This document shows positions 49,495 to 57,420 of a stretch of 64,000 nt of DNA, piece after piece. The stretch is from NCBI GenBank assembly GCA_017450945.1, contig JAFSSP010000017.1, positions 1-64,000 on the forward strand, in the 5' to 3' direction. A program made the translations under genes and the position numbers. This DNA is from Clostridia bacterium. GTDB taxonomy: Bacteria > Bacillota > Clostridia > Oscillospirales > CAG-272. The notes under the pieces were generated by a model, which worked only from the letters and a program-made list of their open reading frames with translations, made no database searches and was not told the DNA's origin. Position 1 is the stretch's first letter; each line of letters opens with the position of its first letter.

Positions 49495-50055
49495 TCAAAG
49501 TACGTTTCCGTTCTTGTCAAAGATCGGCAGGCGTTCGAGATAAATAAGATCGTCGCGGTCGGCGGCTTTCCCTTCGGCAAGGATCGCCATGCGTCCGCAG
49601 ATGATGCCTCCGGCAATTTCCACGAGCTGTTCGAGGCCGTGGAGAGATTCCCCGGTCGAGATCACGTCGTCGACGATGAGAATTCTCTTGCCGCGCATCA
49701 GATCGGCGTCCATCTTGTCAAGATAGAGTTTTTGCACCTTTTCGGTGGTGATCGAACGGACGGTAGCTTCAAAGACGCCGGTCATGTAAAGCTTTGGCAT
49801 CTTTCTCGCAAGAAAATACTTCTGATTTCCCGCAAGACGCGCCATCTCGTGTACCAGCGGAATTCCCTTGGATTCGGCGGTGATCATGTAATCGTATTCG
49901 GGCGCCTTTTTCAAAAGTTCCTTCGCGCAGGCGGTAGTGATCTCGGGGTCGCCGAAAATCACGAATCCCGCGATCATCAGGTCGTCGTTGAGTCTGCAAA
50001 GCGGCAGATCGCGCTCACAGCCCGCGATGGTCATGTGATAATACTTCTGTTCCAT
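49495..50055 (-). CDS. Phosphoribosyltransferase (APRT-like)
   Basis: A 186-residue type I PRTase with the PRPP loop ILIVDDVISTGESLHG (about residues 123-138) and an N-terminal YHMTIAGCERDLPL hood. The family resembles adenine phosphoribosyltransferase and is probably purine-related; the base specificity cannot be read. The ATG at 50055 follows AAGAGGATCAAGGAT. It lies between thiI and aspS with short gaps. Confidence 0.87.
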   Translation of the reverse strand: MEQKYYHMTIAGCERDLPLCRLNDDLMIAGFVIFGDPEITTACAKELLKKAPEYDYMITAESKGIPLVHEMARLAGNQKYFLARKMPKLYMTGVFEATVRSITTEKVQKLYLDKMDADLMRGKRILIVDDVISTGESLHGLEQLVEIAGGIICGRMAILAEGKAADRDDLIYLERLPIFDKNGNVL

Positions 50056-50100
50056 ATCCTTGATCCTCTTTCTTATTGAAATTGGGAAAAGTCTCAATCC

Positions 50101-51282
50101 TTAATTGAATTCTGTGCGGATGCGCTCGACCTTATCGCTTGCCAGTGCTTCTTCGACCAGCGCGTCAAAATCGAGTCTTGCCTGTTCTGCAAGCACCTTT
50201 TCGAGCTTGGGTTTTGTCATCGGGTGACGCGGCGTGAAGACGGTACAACAGTCCTCGTAGGGCTCGATCGAAGTCTCAAAGGTACCGATCTTACGCGACA
50301 CGGTAATGATCTCCTCTTTGTCAAGCCCGATGCAGGGGCGAAAGACCGGAAGCGAGGACATCGGATCGGTCACGCCGAGCGCCTGCATGGTCTGCGAGGC
50401 CACCTGACCAAGACTCTCACCGGTCACAATGCCGCCGCACTCAGTCGCGTGCGCGATCTTGTCGGCGATCGCCATCATGTAGCGGCGAAGAAGCAGGGTG
50501 AAATAATCCTCCTCACAATTCTTAACCAGCTCTTCCTGGATGTGCGTCAAAGAAACGATATGCAGGTTAAAAGAGCCGGTATAGGCCGCCATGATGCGGG
50601 CGAGGCGTACCACCTTTTCGCGTGCCAGCTCGCTGGTGTACGGAAAGGATTCAAAATGCACGGCTTCCAGCTGAACGCCGCGTTTGGCGATCATATATCC
50701 CGCGACCGGCGAATCGATCCCGCCGGACAAAAGCAAAAGCGCTTTTCCGTTGGTGCCGATCGGCATGCCGCCCGCGCCCTTGAACTGTCCTGCGTGAACG
50801 AACGCGTTGAACTCGCGGATCTCTACCTGCACGACGATCTCGGGATTGTGAACGTCGACCTTCAGGTGCGGCATCATCGAGAGAATGATCCCGCCGACCT
50901 CGCCGGCAAGCTCGATCGAATCGAGCGGAAAGGTTTTGTCCGAGCGCTTGCAGGCGACCTTGAAGGTCTTTTTTCCGGCAAGGAATTGGGGTAAATACTC
51001 GCGCACGGTCTCCTCGATGCTCTCCATGGTCTTTTCGCAGACCGCCGAGCGGCTGATGGCCGAGATCCCGAAAACCTTGGAGGTAGCTTCAAACATGCCG
51101 TCAAGATCGCAATTCTCGTCCTTTGGCTCGATGGTGATTGTACTTTGCGAACGATTGACTTCAAAACTACCGTAATGCTTTGCGCGGAAGCGCAGGGTTT
51201 TGCAGAGCGTGTCCTCAAAGAAGCGGCGATTGCTCCCTTTTAAGATCAGCTCTCCGTATTTGCAGAGCAAGAGTTCTTTCAT
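50101..51282 (-). CDS. thiI: tRNA 4-thiouridine synthetase
   Basis: A 393-residue enzyme adding sulfur to U8 of tRNA. It has an N-terminal NFLD/THUMP region (LLCKYGELILKGSNRRFFE, then the THUMP domain about 60-165) and the PP-loop ALLLLSGGIDSPVAGYMIAKRG (about 177-198) that adenylates U8. It lacks the extra rhodanese domain of the enterobacterial enzyme, normal for Bacillota. In the operon exonuclease-thiI-PRTase-aspS. Confidence 0.95.
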   Translation of the reverse strand: MKELLLCKYGELILKGSNRRFFEDTLCKTLRFRAKHYGSFEVNRSQSTITIEPKDENCDLDGMFEATSKVFGISAISRSAVCEKTMESIEETVREYLPQFLAGKKTFKVACKRSDKTFPLDSIELAGEVGGIILSMMPHLKVDVHNPEIVVQVEIREFNAFVHAGQFKGAGGMPIGTNGKALLLLSGGIDSPVAGYMIAKRGVQLEAVHFESFPYTSELAREKVVRLARIMAAYTGSFNLHIVSLTHIQEELVKNCEEDYFTLLLRRYMMAIADKIAHATECGGIVTGESLGQVASQTMQALGVTDPMSSLPVFRPCIGLDKEEIITVSRKIGTFETSIEPYEDCCTVFTPRHPMTKPKLEKVLAEQARLDFDALVEEALASDKVERIRTEFN

Positions 51283-51297
51283 GTGTCCTCTTCCCTC

Positions 51298-52368
51298 TCA
51301 GTCGTCGTAATAGTTTGGAAAGAGCTTTTCCCAGACCTTGGCGCATCCGATGGTGTCTGCAATCGAGGTATGCGCAACGCCGTCCCACTCGACGCCAAGC
51401 AACTCCCTGGCGTCACCGAGAGAGGCGTGCAGGTGATCCGGCTCGTGCTCGTTGCGGTAGCGAACGAATTCGACCGCGGCGCATCTGGTTTTTTCCCTCA
51501 GCGCCTCCTGCTCCTCTTTGGTCTCGTAGATCTTTTTGATATGGCTGTAGTCGGTGGAAATGCCGTAAGCGATCAGCTGTTTTGCGCCCGCAAAAATCTC
51601 TTTGATCTGTGGAGTCAGTTCGGCAAGCGTTGGTGCGTCGGCAACCATATCCGGCGTGATGCCGTGAATCTTTTCGGTCTGCTTCCAGCGCTTTTTGTGC
51701 GCGGGCTTGACGAGGGTGTTCATTAAGAGTTTGCCTCTGCCGTCGATGATGGTGATCGAAAGGATCTCATCGTGATCGTAAACGCCAGTCAGCTCCAAAT
51801 CAAAGAACAGGATCTCTTCCCGCTTCTGGTGAAATTGTTGCGCGCGGTAAAGGTCTCCCTCTGCGCGGCGCAAAGCGAGGTCTTCCTCAAAGCAGGCAAC
51901 GCAGAGCTTGTGGCGAAAGCGTACCTCTTTGCCGCACTTGACGCAAAGGAGCGGACGCTTGATGGCCGTCTTTTTGTCGTAGAAATAAGAAATGCTCTTA
52001 TCGCGGCGCGTCGTGTAGGCCACCGGCTCCTCGATGACGTCGTAATTCATCTGAGAGAGCCGTTCCTTGGTATAGTACCCGCAGGCCGCGGCACGGCGGG
52101 TGTTCATTTTGACGAGCTTGCGACCGTTCTCGGTGACCATGGTCTCGGTCTTATGTGCGCCGTCGTACCAGAGCTCGGGAGGCGTTTCGATGATCCTTGC
52201 CGGGTCAAAATAATAAGTAATGCTTCCGTCCTCGTTCTCAAAGAACGCGACCGGCCCCCCCGACGGCGTCAGGTGCATCTGCATCAGGGCGCTTCTGGTC
52301 AGGTATCTTCTTTTTTCTGCTTCTTCCGGCGTCAAAAGCGGAATGGTGGCGCCGGAACGCAGTTTCAT
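51298..52368 (-). CDS. DEDDh exonuclease with internal zinc-knuckle and novel N-terminal region
   Basis: A 356-residue protein. The C-terminal half (about residues 180-345) is a 3'-5' exonuclease fold of the RNase T/DnaQ type: Exo I FFDLELTG, Exo II YGISTDYSHI and Exo III HTSIADTIG. Before it lies CVKCGKEVRFRHKLCVACF (about 142-160), a four-Cys zinc-knuckle-like unit. The first ~135 residues contain TYYFDP and TTRRDKSISYFYD repeats I cannot assign. The ATG at 52368 is chosen after GAAAG; longer frames lack a site. First gene before thiI. Confidence 0.85.
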   Translation of the reverse strand: MKLRSGATIPLLTPEEAEKRRYLTRSALMQMHLTPSGGPVAFFENEDGSITYYFDPARIIETPPELWYDGAHKTETMVTENGRKLVKMNTRRAAACGYYTKERLSQMNYDVIEEPVAYTTRRDKSISYFYDKKTAIKRPLLCVKCGKEVRFRHKLCVACFEEDLALRRAEGDLYRAQQFHQKREEILFFDLELTGVYDHDEILSITIIDGRGKLLMNTLVKPAHKKRWKQTEKIHGITPDMVADAPTLAELTPQIKEIFAGAKQLIAYGISTDYSHIKKIYETKEEQEALREKTRCAAVEFVRYRNEHEPDHLHASLGDARELLGVEWDGVAHTSIADTIGCAKVWEKLFPNYYDD

Positions 52369-52450
52369 ACTTTCTTTCAAGAGTCCTCCTCGCCGGAAAG
52401 TCCGGCGGTTTATACGATGCCTTTTTGGAAAAGACAAATTTTTCCTTTCT

Positions 52451-52479
52451 ATTGTAGCATATTTCTTTTTTAGTTTCAA
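52451..52479 (-). promoter_or_regulatory. Promoter for the exonuclease-thiI operon
   Basis: Minus-strand TTGAAA, a 17-bp spacer and TACAAT. Confidence 0.75.
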
Positions 52480-52504
52480 GTATCAAATGCTTTTTTTCTT
52501 ACTT

Positions 52505-53161
52505 TTACGTCGATTTTTTTGCAAGCTCGCGCAGCTTTTCCATAGCGCGCGAAAGTCCGCCCACTTCGTCTATGATTCCGTAGTCGACCGCTTCCCTGCC
52601 TTCGAGTACCGAGCCACAGTCGGTCGCCAGTTGATCAGGCCGCATCATCAACTCGCGGATCGTTTCTTCTTTTGCCGAAGAGTGGGCACAGATGAACTCG
52701 ACGATCCGCTTTTGCATCTCGCTCATATAAAGAAAAGACTGCGGAACACCGAGCACCGTGCCGCTGATACGGACCGGGTGAAGCGTCATGGTCGCGCTCG
52801 GAACGATGAGTGAATAATCGGCCGCCGTCGCAAGCGGCACGCCGATCGAGTGCCCGCCGCCCAGCACCAGCGAGACGGTCGGTTTTGAGAGCGAGGCGAT
52901 GAGCTCGGAGAGCGCCATGCCGGCCTCCACATCGCCGCCCATCGTGTTGAGCAAAATGAGGAGCCCTTCCACTCCGTCGTCCTGCTCCATGGCAACAAGG
53001 CGCGGCAAAATCTCCTCGTATTTGGTGGTCTTCTGACCTTCCTGCAAAAGATAATGCCCCTCGATCTGGCCTACGATCGGAATGCACTCAAAAGGCGCCT
53101 TTTCGCCCCTGTAATGAAAAATCTCATCGGCCTTTTCCTTTGGTTTGCATCTGTATTGCAT
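52505..53161 (-). CDS. ClpP/TepA-like serine protease
   Basis: A 218-residue ClpP-fold protein like TepA, a cytoplasmic processing protease of Bacillus and Clostridia. The nucleophile Ser is in GGGHSIGVPLATAAD (about residue 106), the catalytic His in MTLHPVRISG (about 127), and an Asp lies in the C-terminal helix. No ATPase partner is nearby. The ATG at 53161 follows AAGGAGTCAAAACGTCT. Function by family. Confidence 0.88.
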   Translation of the reverse strand: MQYRCKPKEKADEIFHYRGEKAPFECIPIVGQIEGHYLLQEGQKTTKYEEILPRLVAMEQDDGVEGLLILLNTMGGDVEAGMALSELIASLSKPTVSLVLGGGHSIGVPLATAADYSLIVPSATMTLHPVRISGTVLGVPQSFLYMSEMQKRIVEFICAHSSAKEETIRELMMRPDQLATDCGSVLEGREAVDYGIIDEVGGLSRAMEKLRELAKKST

Positions 53162-53254
53162 AGACGTTTTGACTCCTTTTGCTTTTTTGACATTCGGAAC
53201 TATTATGAGCAAGAAAAAATCTTCCTATGTAGCGAGAATTCTCAAAAAGAAATC

Positions 53255-53283
53255 TTTACAAAATGAAAAGTATATGTTATAAT
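53255..53283 (+). promoter_or_regulatory. pduL-scaffold-GGGtGRT promoter
   Basis: TTTACA, a 17-bp spacer and TATAAT, 64 bp before pduL. Confidence 0.75.
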
Positions 53284-53346
53284 GATTTTGTCTGGGGTTT
53301 TTGCAAGTCATGCCCCGAAAAAACGAAAGAAAGGTCTTTTGAATCG

Positions 53347-53922
53347 ATGGAAAAGAAAGTTTTAGTCGAAACTTCCGCAAGACACATTCACCTGACGAAA
53401 GAAGCCGTCGAAGCCCTCTACGGAAAGGGCGCCGAGCTTGTCGTCAAAAAAATGCTCAGCCAACCCGGCCAGTTTGCCTGCGCCAATGAAAAAATCACGC
53501 TCGTCGGCCCCAAGGGCAACCTTGCCGTCAGCGTTCTCGGTCCCGAGAGAAAGTCCAACCAGGTCGAACTCTCCTACACCGACGCCCGCGCGCTTGGTCT
53601 TTCCGGCGTTCCGGTACGTGAGAGCGGCGACACCGCCGGCACGCCCGGACTCAAACTCGTCGGCCCCGCCGGCGAGATTGAGATCACCGAAGGCGTCATC
53701 ATCGCAAAGCGCCACATCCACATGACCCCTGCCGACGCTGAAGCCTTTGGCGTTGCGGACAAGCAGATCGTCAAGGTCAAAATCGAGTCTGAGAGAACGC
53801 TCATCTTCGACGATGTGGTCGTCAGAGTCAACCCCAATTTTGCACTCGCCATGCACATTGATACCGATGAGTGCAATGCCGCCTCTGCTTTTGGCACCGT
53901 GTACGGCGAAGTTCTGGCTTAA
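53347..53922 (+). CDS. pduL: Phosphate propanoyltransferase (PduL-like)
   Basis: A 191-residue PduL-family phosphotransacylase, which exchanges phosphate with acyl-CoA to make acyl-phosphate for ATP generation. Two tandem beta-barrel units carry zinc-binding His motifs SARHIHLT (about 12-19) and KRHIHMT (about 119-125). There is no microcompartment targeting extension at the N-terminus, so it is likely a free housekeeping enzyme. The ATG at 53347 is weakly supported by AAAGG upstream; frames from 53263 overlap the promoter. Confidence 0.93.
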   Translation: MEKKVLVETSARHIHLTKEAVEALYGKGAELVVKKMLSQPGQFACANEKITLVGPKGNLAVSVLGPERKSNQVELSYTDARALGLSGVPVRESGDTAGTPGLKLVGPAGEIEITEGVIIAKRHIHMTPADAEAFGVADKQIVKVKIESERTLIFDDVVVRVNPNFALAMHIDTDECNAASAFGTVYGEVLA

Positions 53923-53961
53923 AAAGTAAATTCAAAAGATTTTTATAAAGGAGATACAAAC

Positions 53962-54687
53962 ATGAGCAACGTAAGCGAACGCCCTTACGCCATGAGCGCT
54001 GAAGTCGAACATCAGTGCGTGGTAAGAAAGGGTTGCGACCACGGCCCGGCTCCCCTGCCCGAGGAAGGCAAATGGATCCAGGCAAAACAGATCACCGACA
54101 TTTCGGCCTACACCCACGGTGTGGGTTGGTGCGCTCCTCAGCAGGGCGCCTGCAAGCTCTCGCTCAACGTCAAAAACGGCGTGATCGAGGAAGCGCTGGT
54201 GGAGACCATCGGCTGCTCGGGTATGACCCACTCTGCCGCCATGGCCGCAGAGATCCTGCCCGGCAAAACCATTCTCGAAGCGCTGAACACCGACCTCGTC
54301 TGTGACGCGATCAACACCGCAATGAGAGAGCTGTTCCTCCAGATCGTCTACGGACGTTCGCAGTCGGCGTTCTCGGAAGGCGGTCTTGTGATCGGTGCCG
54401 GTATGGAAGATCTCGGCAAGGGCGCGCGCTCGATGGTGGGTACCATGTACGGAACCAAAGAAAAAGGCGTCCGTTACCTTGAGATGACCGAGGGCTACTG
54501 CACCCGCATGGCACTCGATGAGAACAACGAAGTCATCGGCTACGAGTTCGTCTCTCTCGGCAAAATGACCGACTTCATCAAAAAAGGCATGGAGCCGAAC
54601 GAAGCCTACAAAAAGGCAACCGGACATTACGGCAGATTCAATCCCGAAGACGGCGCCGTAAAGTACATTGACCCGCGCAAAGACTAA
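53962..54687 (+). CDS. Iron-sulfur cluster assembly scaffold-like protein, partner of GGGtGRT
   Basis: A 241-residue protein of the NifU/IscU-like scaffold group: GVGWCAPQQGACKLSLNV (about residues 52-69) and VETIGCSGMTHSAAMAA (about 81-97) hold cysteines usable for cluster binding. It has an N-terminal Cys (HQCVVRKGC) and a C-terminal ~90-residue tail not seen in IscU. This long form occurs in Clostridia next to a GGGtGRT protein, as here (15 bp gap). The exact role is unknown. The ATG at 53962 follows AAAGGAGATACAAAC. Confidence 0.85.
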   Translation: MSNVSERPYAMSAEVEHQCVVRKGCDHGPAPLPEEGKWIQAKQITDISAYTHGVGWCAPQQGACKLSLNVKNGVIEEALVETIGCSGMTHSAAMAAEILPGKTILEALNTDLVCDAINTAMRELFLQIVYGRSQSAFSEGGLVIGAGMEDLGKGARSMVGTMYGTKEKGVRYLEMTEGYCTRMALDENNEVIGYEFVSLGKMTDFIKKGMEPNEAYKKATGHYGRFNPEDGAVKYIDPRKD

Positions 54688-54702
54688 AGGAGGTAGAAAC
54701 GC

Positions 54703-55716
54703 ATGGCACAGTTTGAAGGTTATGAAAGACGCGAGGCGAAGATCCTCGGCGTTCTGAAAGAATACGGTATCTCCTCCATCGACGAATGCAAGGCGATCTG
54801 CGACAAGTACGGCATTGATCCCTACACCATCGTCCAGGAAACCCAGCCCATCTGCTTTGAGAACGCAAAATGGGCGTACACGGTCGGCGCGGCCATCGCA
54901 CTGAAAGAGGCTGAGCGCACCGGCGACAAGAGTGCCGCTACCGCCGCTGCCAACATCGGCATCGGACTCCAGAGCTTCTGCATCCCCGGTTCGGTCGCCG
55001 AGAACCGGAAGGTCGGTCTCGGTCACGGCAACCTCGGCAAAATGCTCCTCTCCGAGGAGACTGAGTGCTTCTGCTTCTTGGCCGGTCACGAGTCCTTTGC
55101 CGCCGCAGAGGGTGCGATCAAGATCGCGCTCAACGCCAACAAGGTGCGCAACAAGCCCCTGCGCGTCATCCTCAACGGTCTTGGTAAAGACGCCGCTTAC
55201 ATCATCTCGCGCATCAACGGCTTTACCTACTGCAAAACCGAGTTTGATCCTTACACCGAAACGGTGAAGGTCACCGAGACAAAGCCCTTCTCCAAGGGCC
55301 CGAGAGCAAACGTCAAGTGCTACGGCGCTGACAACGTTCCGGAAGGCGTTGCCATCATGAAGCTCGAGAACGTCGGCGTTTCGATCACCGGTAACTCCAC
55401 CAACCCGACGAGATTCCAGCACCCGGTCGCAGGCACCTACAAAAAGTGGTGCGTCGAGAACGGCGTCAAGTACTTCTCGGTTGCTTCCGGCGGAGGCACG
55501 GGACGTACCCTGCACCCGGATAACATGGCCGCAGGTCCTTCCTCTTACGGCATGACCGATACCATGGGTCGTATGCATTCCGACGCGCAGTTTGCAGGTT
55601 CCTCCTCGGTTCCCGCTCACGTCGAAATGATGGGTCTTATCGGTGCCGGCAACAACCCGATGGTCGGTATGACCGTCGCAGTTGCAGTCGCTATTCAGGA
55701 AGCATTGCAGAAATAA
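54703..55716 (+). CDS. GGGtGRT-motif conserved protein
   Basis: A 337-residue protein of the family named after its motif GGGTGRTLHPDNMAAGPSSY (about residues 264-283). It is Gly-rich with several conserved Cys (NIGIGLQSFCIPG, TECFCFLAGHESF) and no membrane helix. It is strictly conserved in many anaerobic Bacillota but uncharacterised; the partner gene suggests Fe-S chemistry. The ATG at 54703 follows AAAGGAGGTAGAAACGC. Translation looks strong (Gly/Ala-rich, optimal codons). Confidence 0.88.
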   Translation: MAQFEGYERREAKILGVLKEYGISSIDECKAICDKYGIDPYTIVQETQPICFENAKWAYTVGAAIALKEAERTGDKSAATAAANIGIGLQSFCIPGSVAENRKVGLGHGNLGKMLLSEETECFCFLAGHESFAAAEGAIKIALNANKVRNKPLRVILNGLGKDAAYIISRINGFTYCKTEFDPYTETVKVTETKPFSKGPRANVKCYGADNVPEGVAIMKLENVGVSITGNSTNPTRFQHPVAGTYKKWCVENGVKYFSVASGGGTGRTLHPDNMAAGPSSYGMTDTMGRMHSDAQFAGSSSVPAHVEMMGLIGAGNNPMVGMTVAVAVAIQEALQK

Positions 55717-55741
55717 GAGCATTATAAGCATTATAAAAGAA

Positions 55742-55777
55742 ATGCGGAGGAAACTTTTCGAGAAAAGTTTCCTCCGC
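55742..55777. repeat. Perfect 36-nt palindromic hairpin after GGGtGRT
   Basis: TGCGGAGGAAACTTTTC pairs with GAAAAGTTTCCTCCGCA around a GA centre. There is no T-run, so it is more likely an RNA-stabilising or dispersed palindromic element than a terminator. Confidence 0.7.
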
Positions 55778-55797
55778 ACCTCTTTCAAAAGCTTTAA

Positions 55798-55850
55798 CAA
55801 AAAAGCCGGGCACATCATCCCGCCAAGTGCGGGAAGGTGTGCCCGATTTT
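55798..55850. terminator. Bidirectional terminator
   Basis: AAAAAGCCGGGCACA...CCCGC, loop CAAGT, GCGGG...TGTGCCCGATTTTT; it separates the GGGtGRT cluster from the convergent lipoprotein gene. Confidence 0.8.
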
Positions 55851-55901
55851 TATATGTTGTATGCTCCCAATGCAAAATCGATTTTTTGCGAAATAACGAT
55901 C

Positions 55902-56417
55902 TTATTTTGCTGTAGCGGTAAGGATTACGGTAGAGGATCCAGAGTACTCTGCTTGAATCGTCCAAGAATCAACCGTCCATGCAGTCTGCGAAGCAAAGAG
56001 TGAGATGCTTTCCTCTTTGGTAGCAGAAGAACCGCCAACCGCAGTTCTCAGAGCTCCTGCCATAAGAACGCAGTTGCTGATGGCAAGATCAACTCTTGAC
56101 ATCTGGCCTGCGCTTTTGGAAAGAGATTTATTCAGAGAAGATTCGCTTTTCAGAGTGTAGACATCAACGCCGGACATCGTGATCTTTACAGATTTAACGC
56201 CTTTGGAACCATTGGTTTCAACCGTGTATTCGTAACTGGTGGAAGCCGTATAAACGCCGGAAGAGGATTCTGTGAGCGACAGCGAACTGTCAACCGTTTT
56301 CAGAGATTCTTCCAGTTTCGATACAGTGAGCTGCTTTTTAGATCCGCAAGATGCAAAAGCAAGAACTGCTACCAATGCCAGGGTAAGCGCAAGAATGGAT
56401 TTTAATGTTTTTTTCAT
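55902..56417 (-). CDS. Small secreted lipoprotein
   Basis: A 171-residue protein with a signal peptide and lipobox LAFASC (Cys about 24). The mature part is Ser/Thr-rich (TVDSSLSLTESSSGVYTAS) with no recognised domain. It should be exported and lipid-anchored. It lies 21 bp after the membrane protein gene of the same operon, behind the structured leader at 57138..57321. Function unknown. Confidence 0.85.
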   Translation of the reverse strand: MKKTLKSILALTLALVAVLAFASCGSKKQLTVSKLEESLKTVDSSLSLTESSSGVYTASTSYEYTVETNGSKGVKSVKITMSGVDVYTLKSESSLNKSLSKSAGQMSRVDLAISNCVLMAGALRTAVGGSSATKEESISLFASQTAWTVDSWTIQAEYSGSSTVILTATAK

Positions 56418-56438
56418 GATGGTCTCCTATTGAATGTT

Positions 56439-57122
56439 TTATTGGATATCCGTTTTTATTTCAGATTCCTGATTCTCCGGGGTTGCCGAAGTTTCGATGA
56501 CTACCGGGGGTTCAGTAGCAACCTGGGTTTCGGTAGTTGCCGGAACGGACTCAACGGCATTTGCAGCTTTCCGTTTGGAAATAAAGTGGAAGATGCCTGC
56601 CGTTAACGAAGCGCCGAAAGCAAAAAATGCCGCAAACATAGACGGAATAAGACTTACACCAAAATGCACCATTTTGTCCTTGTAAATCATGTAGCCGTAC
56701 AACGAGCCCAAATAAGTCGGACCTTCGATCCCAAAGGAACTCTTCTGAAGACGGACCGAGATCACGATACAAAAGACAACCACAATCAATGGAAGCACCG
56801 CCATCCAGAAGCCTTTGAAAAAGTCGACAAAAAAGGACAGTACAAGGGCGACTACGGATAAAGCGATGGCGATTAACAGTATGACGTGCGTGCCGATCTC
56901 CCAACCTTCATCCTTCAGTTTCTCGGTACATCCGAAAAAGTTGTGACTGGAATAGCTCTTTTGGGAATCAACATCGATTCTACTCTTTGTTGAAGTGGAT
57001 ACTCCCCAGCTTGACGTCTTATAGGTCGTCTGATAAGGAATAAACAACAGCAGGAAAGAGATTGCGATAAGGGCCAGCGCCGTTATTCTTAGAATGAGAT
57101 TGAGCGTTTTTGTTTTTTGCAT
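56439..57122 (-). CDS. Four-helix membrane protein under a structured leader
   Basis: A 227-residue protein with hydrophobic helices at about residues 9-29, 78-100, 105-125 and 157-180, an extracytoplasmic loop of ~50 residues with FFGC, and a C-terminal Pro/Thr/Glu-rich tail. No known family. The second ATG (57122) is used because AAGGAG then sits eight bases upstream; at the first (57128) it would be two bases away. A terminator-like hairpin lies immediately before the ribosome binding site, so expression is likely conditional. Confidence 0.8.
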   Translation of the reverse strand: MQKTKTLNLILRITALALIAISFLLLFIPYQTTYKTSSWGVSTSTKSRIDVDSQKSYSSHNFFGCTEKLKDEGWEIGTHVILLIAIALSVVALVLSFFVDFFKGFWMAVLPLIVVVFCIVISVRLQKSSFGIEGPTYLGSLYGYMIYKDKMVHFGVSLIPSMFAAFFAFGASLTAGIFHFISKRKAANAVESVPATTETQVATEPPVVIETSATPENQESEIKTDIQ

Positions 57123-57137
57123 TGTCATTGCTCCTTA

Positions 57138-57321
57138 AAAATAAAAAAATACGCGGCCCGAAGACCGCGCACAAAAAACGTAGCTCCAAGCCGCGACGCA
57201 AACAATTCATAGCAACTTTTCCGAAGGAAAAAGCATACAAAGAGGGAGCATACATTTTTATTCCGAAAATAAAAATGCATACTTCTTCCAACGAAAAAAC
57301 TGCCTATTTAATTTGCGTCGC
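57138..57321 (-). ncRNA. Structured 5' leader with terminator (riboswitch-like, unnamed)
   Basis: Transcription from promoter 57328..57356 should start near 57321, exactly at GCGACGCAAA, which pairs perfectly with TTTGCGTCGC (57193..57202) over ten bp. Between them are a ~13-bp hairpin (ATGCATTTTTATT/AATAAAAATGTAT) and an 8-bp hairpin (CTTTTTCC/GGAAAAAG). Downstream is an intrinsic terminator (57151..57170 plus T-run). The CGCGGC following P1's 3' strand can also pair with the terminator arm GCCGCG, so P1 and terminator could exclude each other. It matches no RNA class I know; T-box and common riboswitch sequences are absent. Confidence 0.65.
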
Positions 57322-57327
57322 AAGTTT

Positions 57328-57356
57328 ATTTTATCATTTTAATGGAATCTTGTCAA
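57328..57356 (-). promoter_or_regulatory. Promoter of the structured-leader operon
   Basis: Minus-strand TTGACA, a 17-bp spacer and TAAAAT. Confidence 0.85.
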
Positions 57357-57366
57357 GTATTTTATC

Positions 57367-57400
57367 AAAAAAACCTTCCTCTACTGAGGAAGGCTTTTTT
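57367..57400 (-). terminator. Terminator after the uL15-like fusion gene
   Basis: AAAAAACCTTCCTC, loop, GAGGAAGGCTTTTTT; just past the stop. Confidence 0.8.
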
Positions 57401-57420
57401 GTATTTGCTTGTAATTTTAC

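Noticed and set aside
55742..55777. Intrinsic terminator of GGGtGRT
   Set aside because: The palindrome is perfect but lacks a T-run; the terminator is more likely the next hairpin at 55798..55850.
53932..55965. A 677-codon open frame antisense to the scaffold and GGGtGRT genes
   Set aside because: It has no ribosome binding site, no recognisable domain, and mirrors strong codon bias of the two real genes on the other strand.
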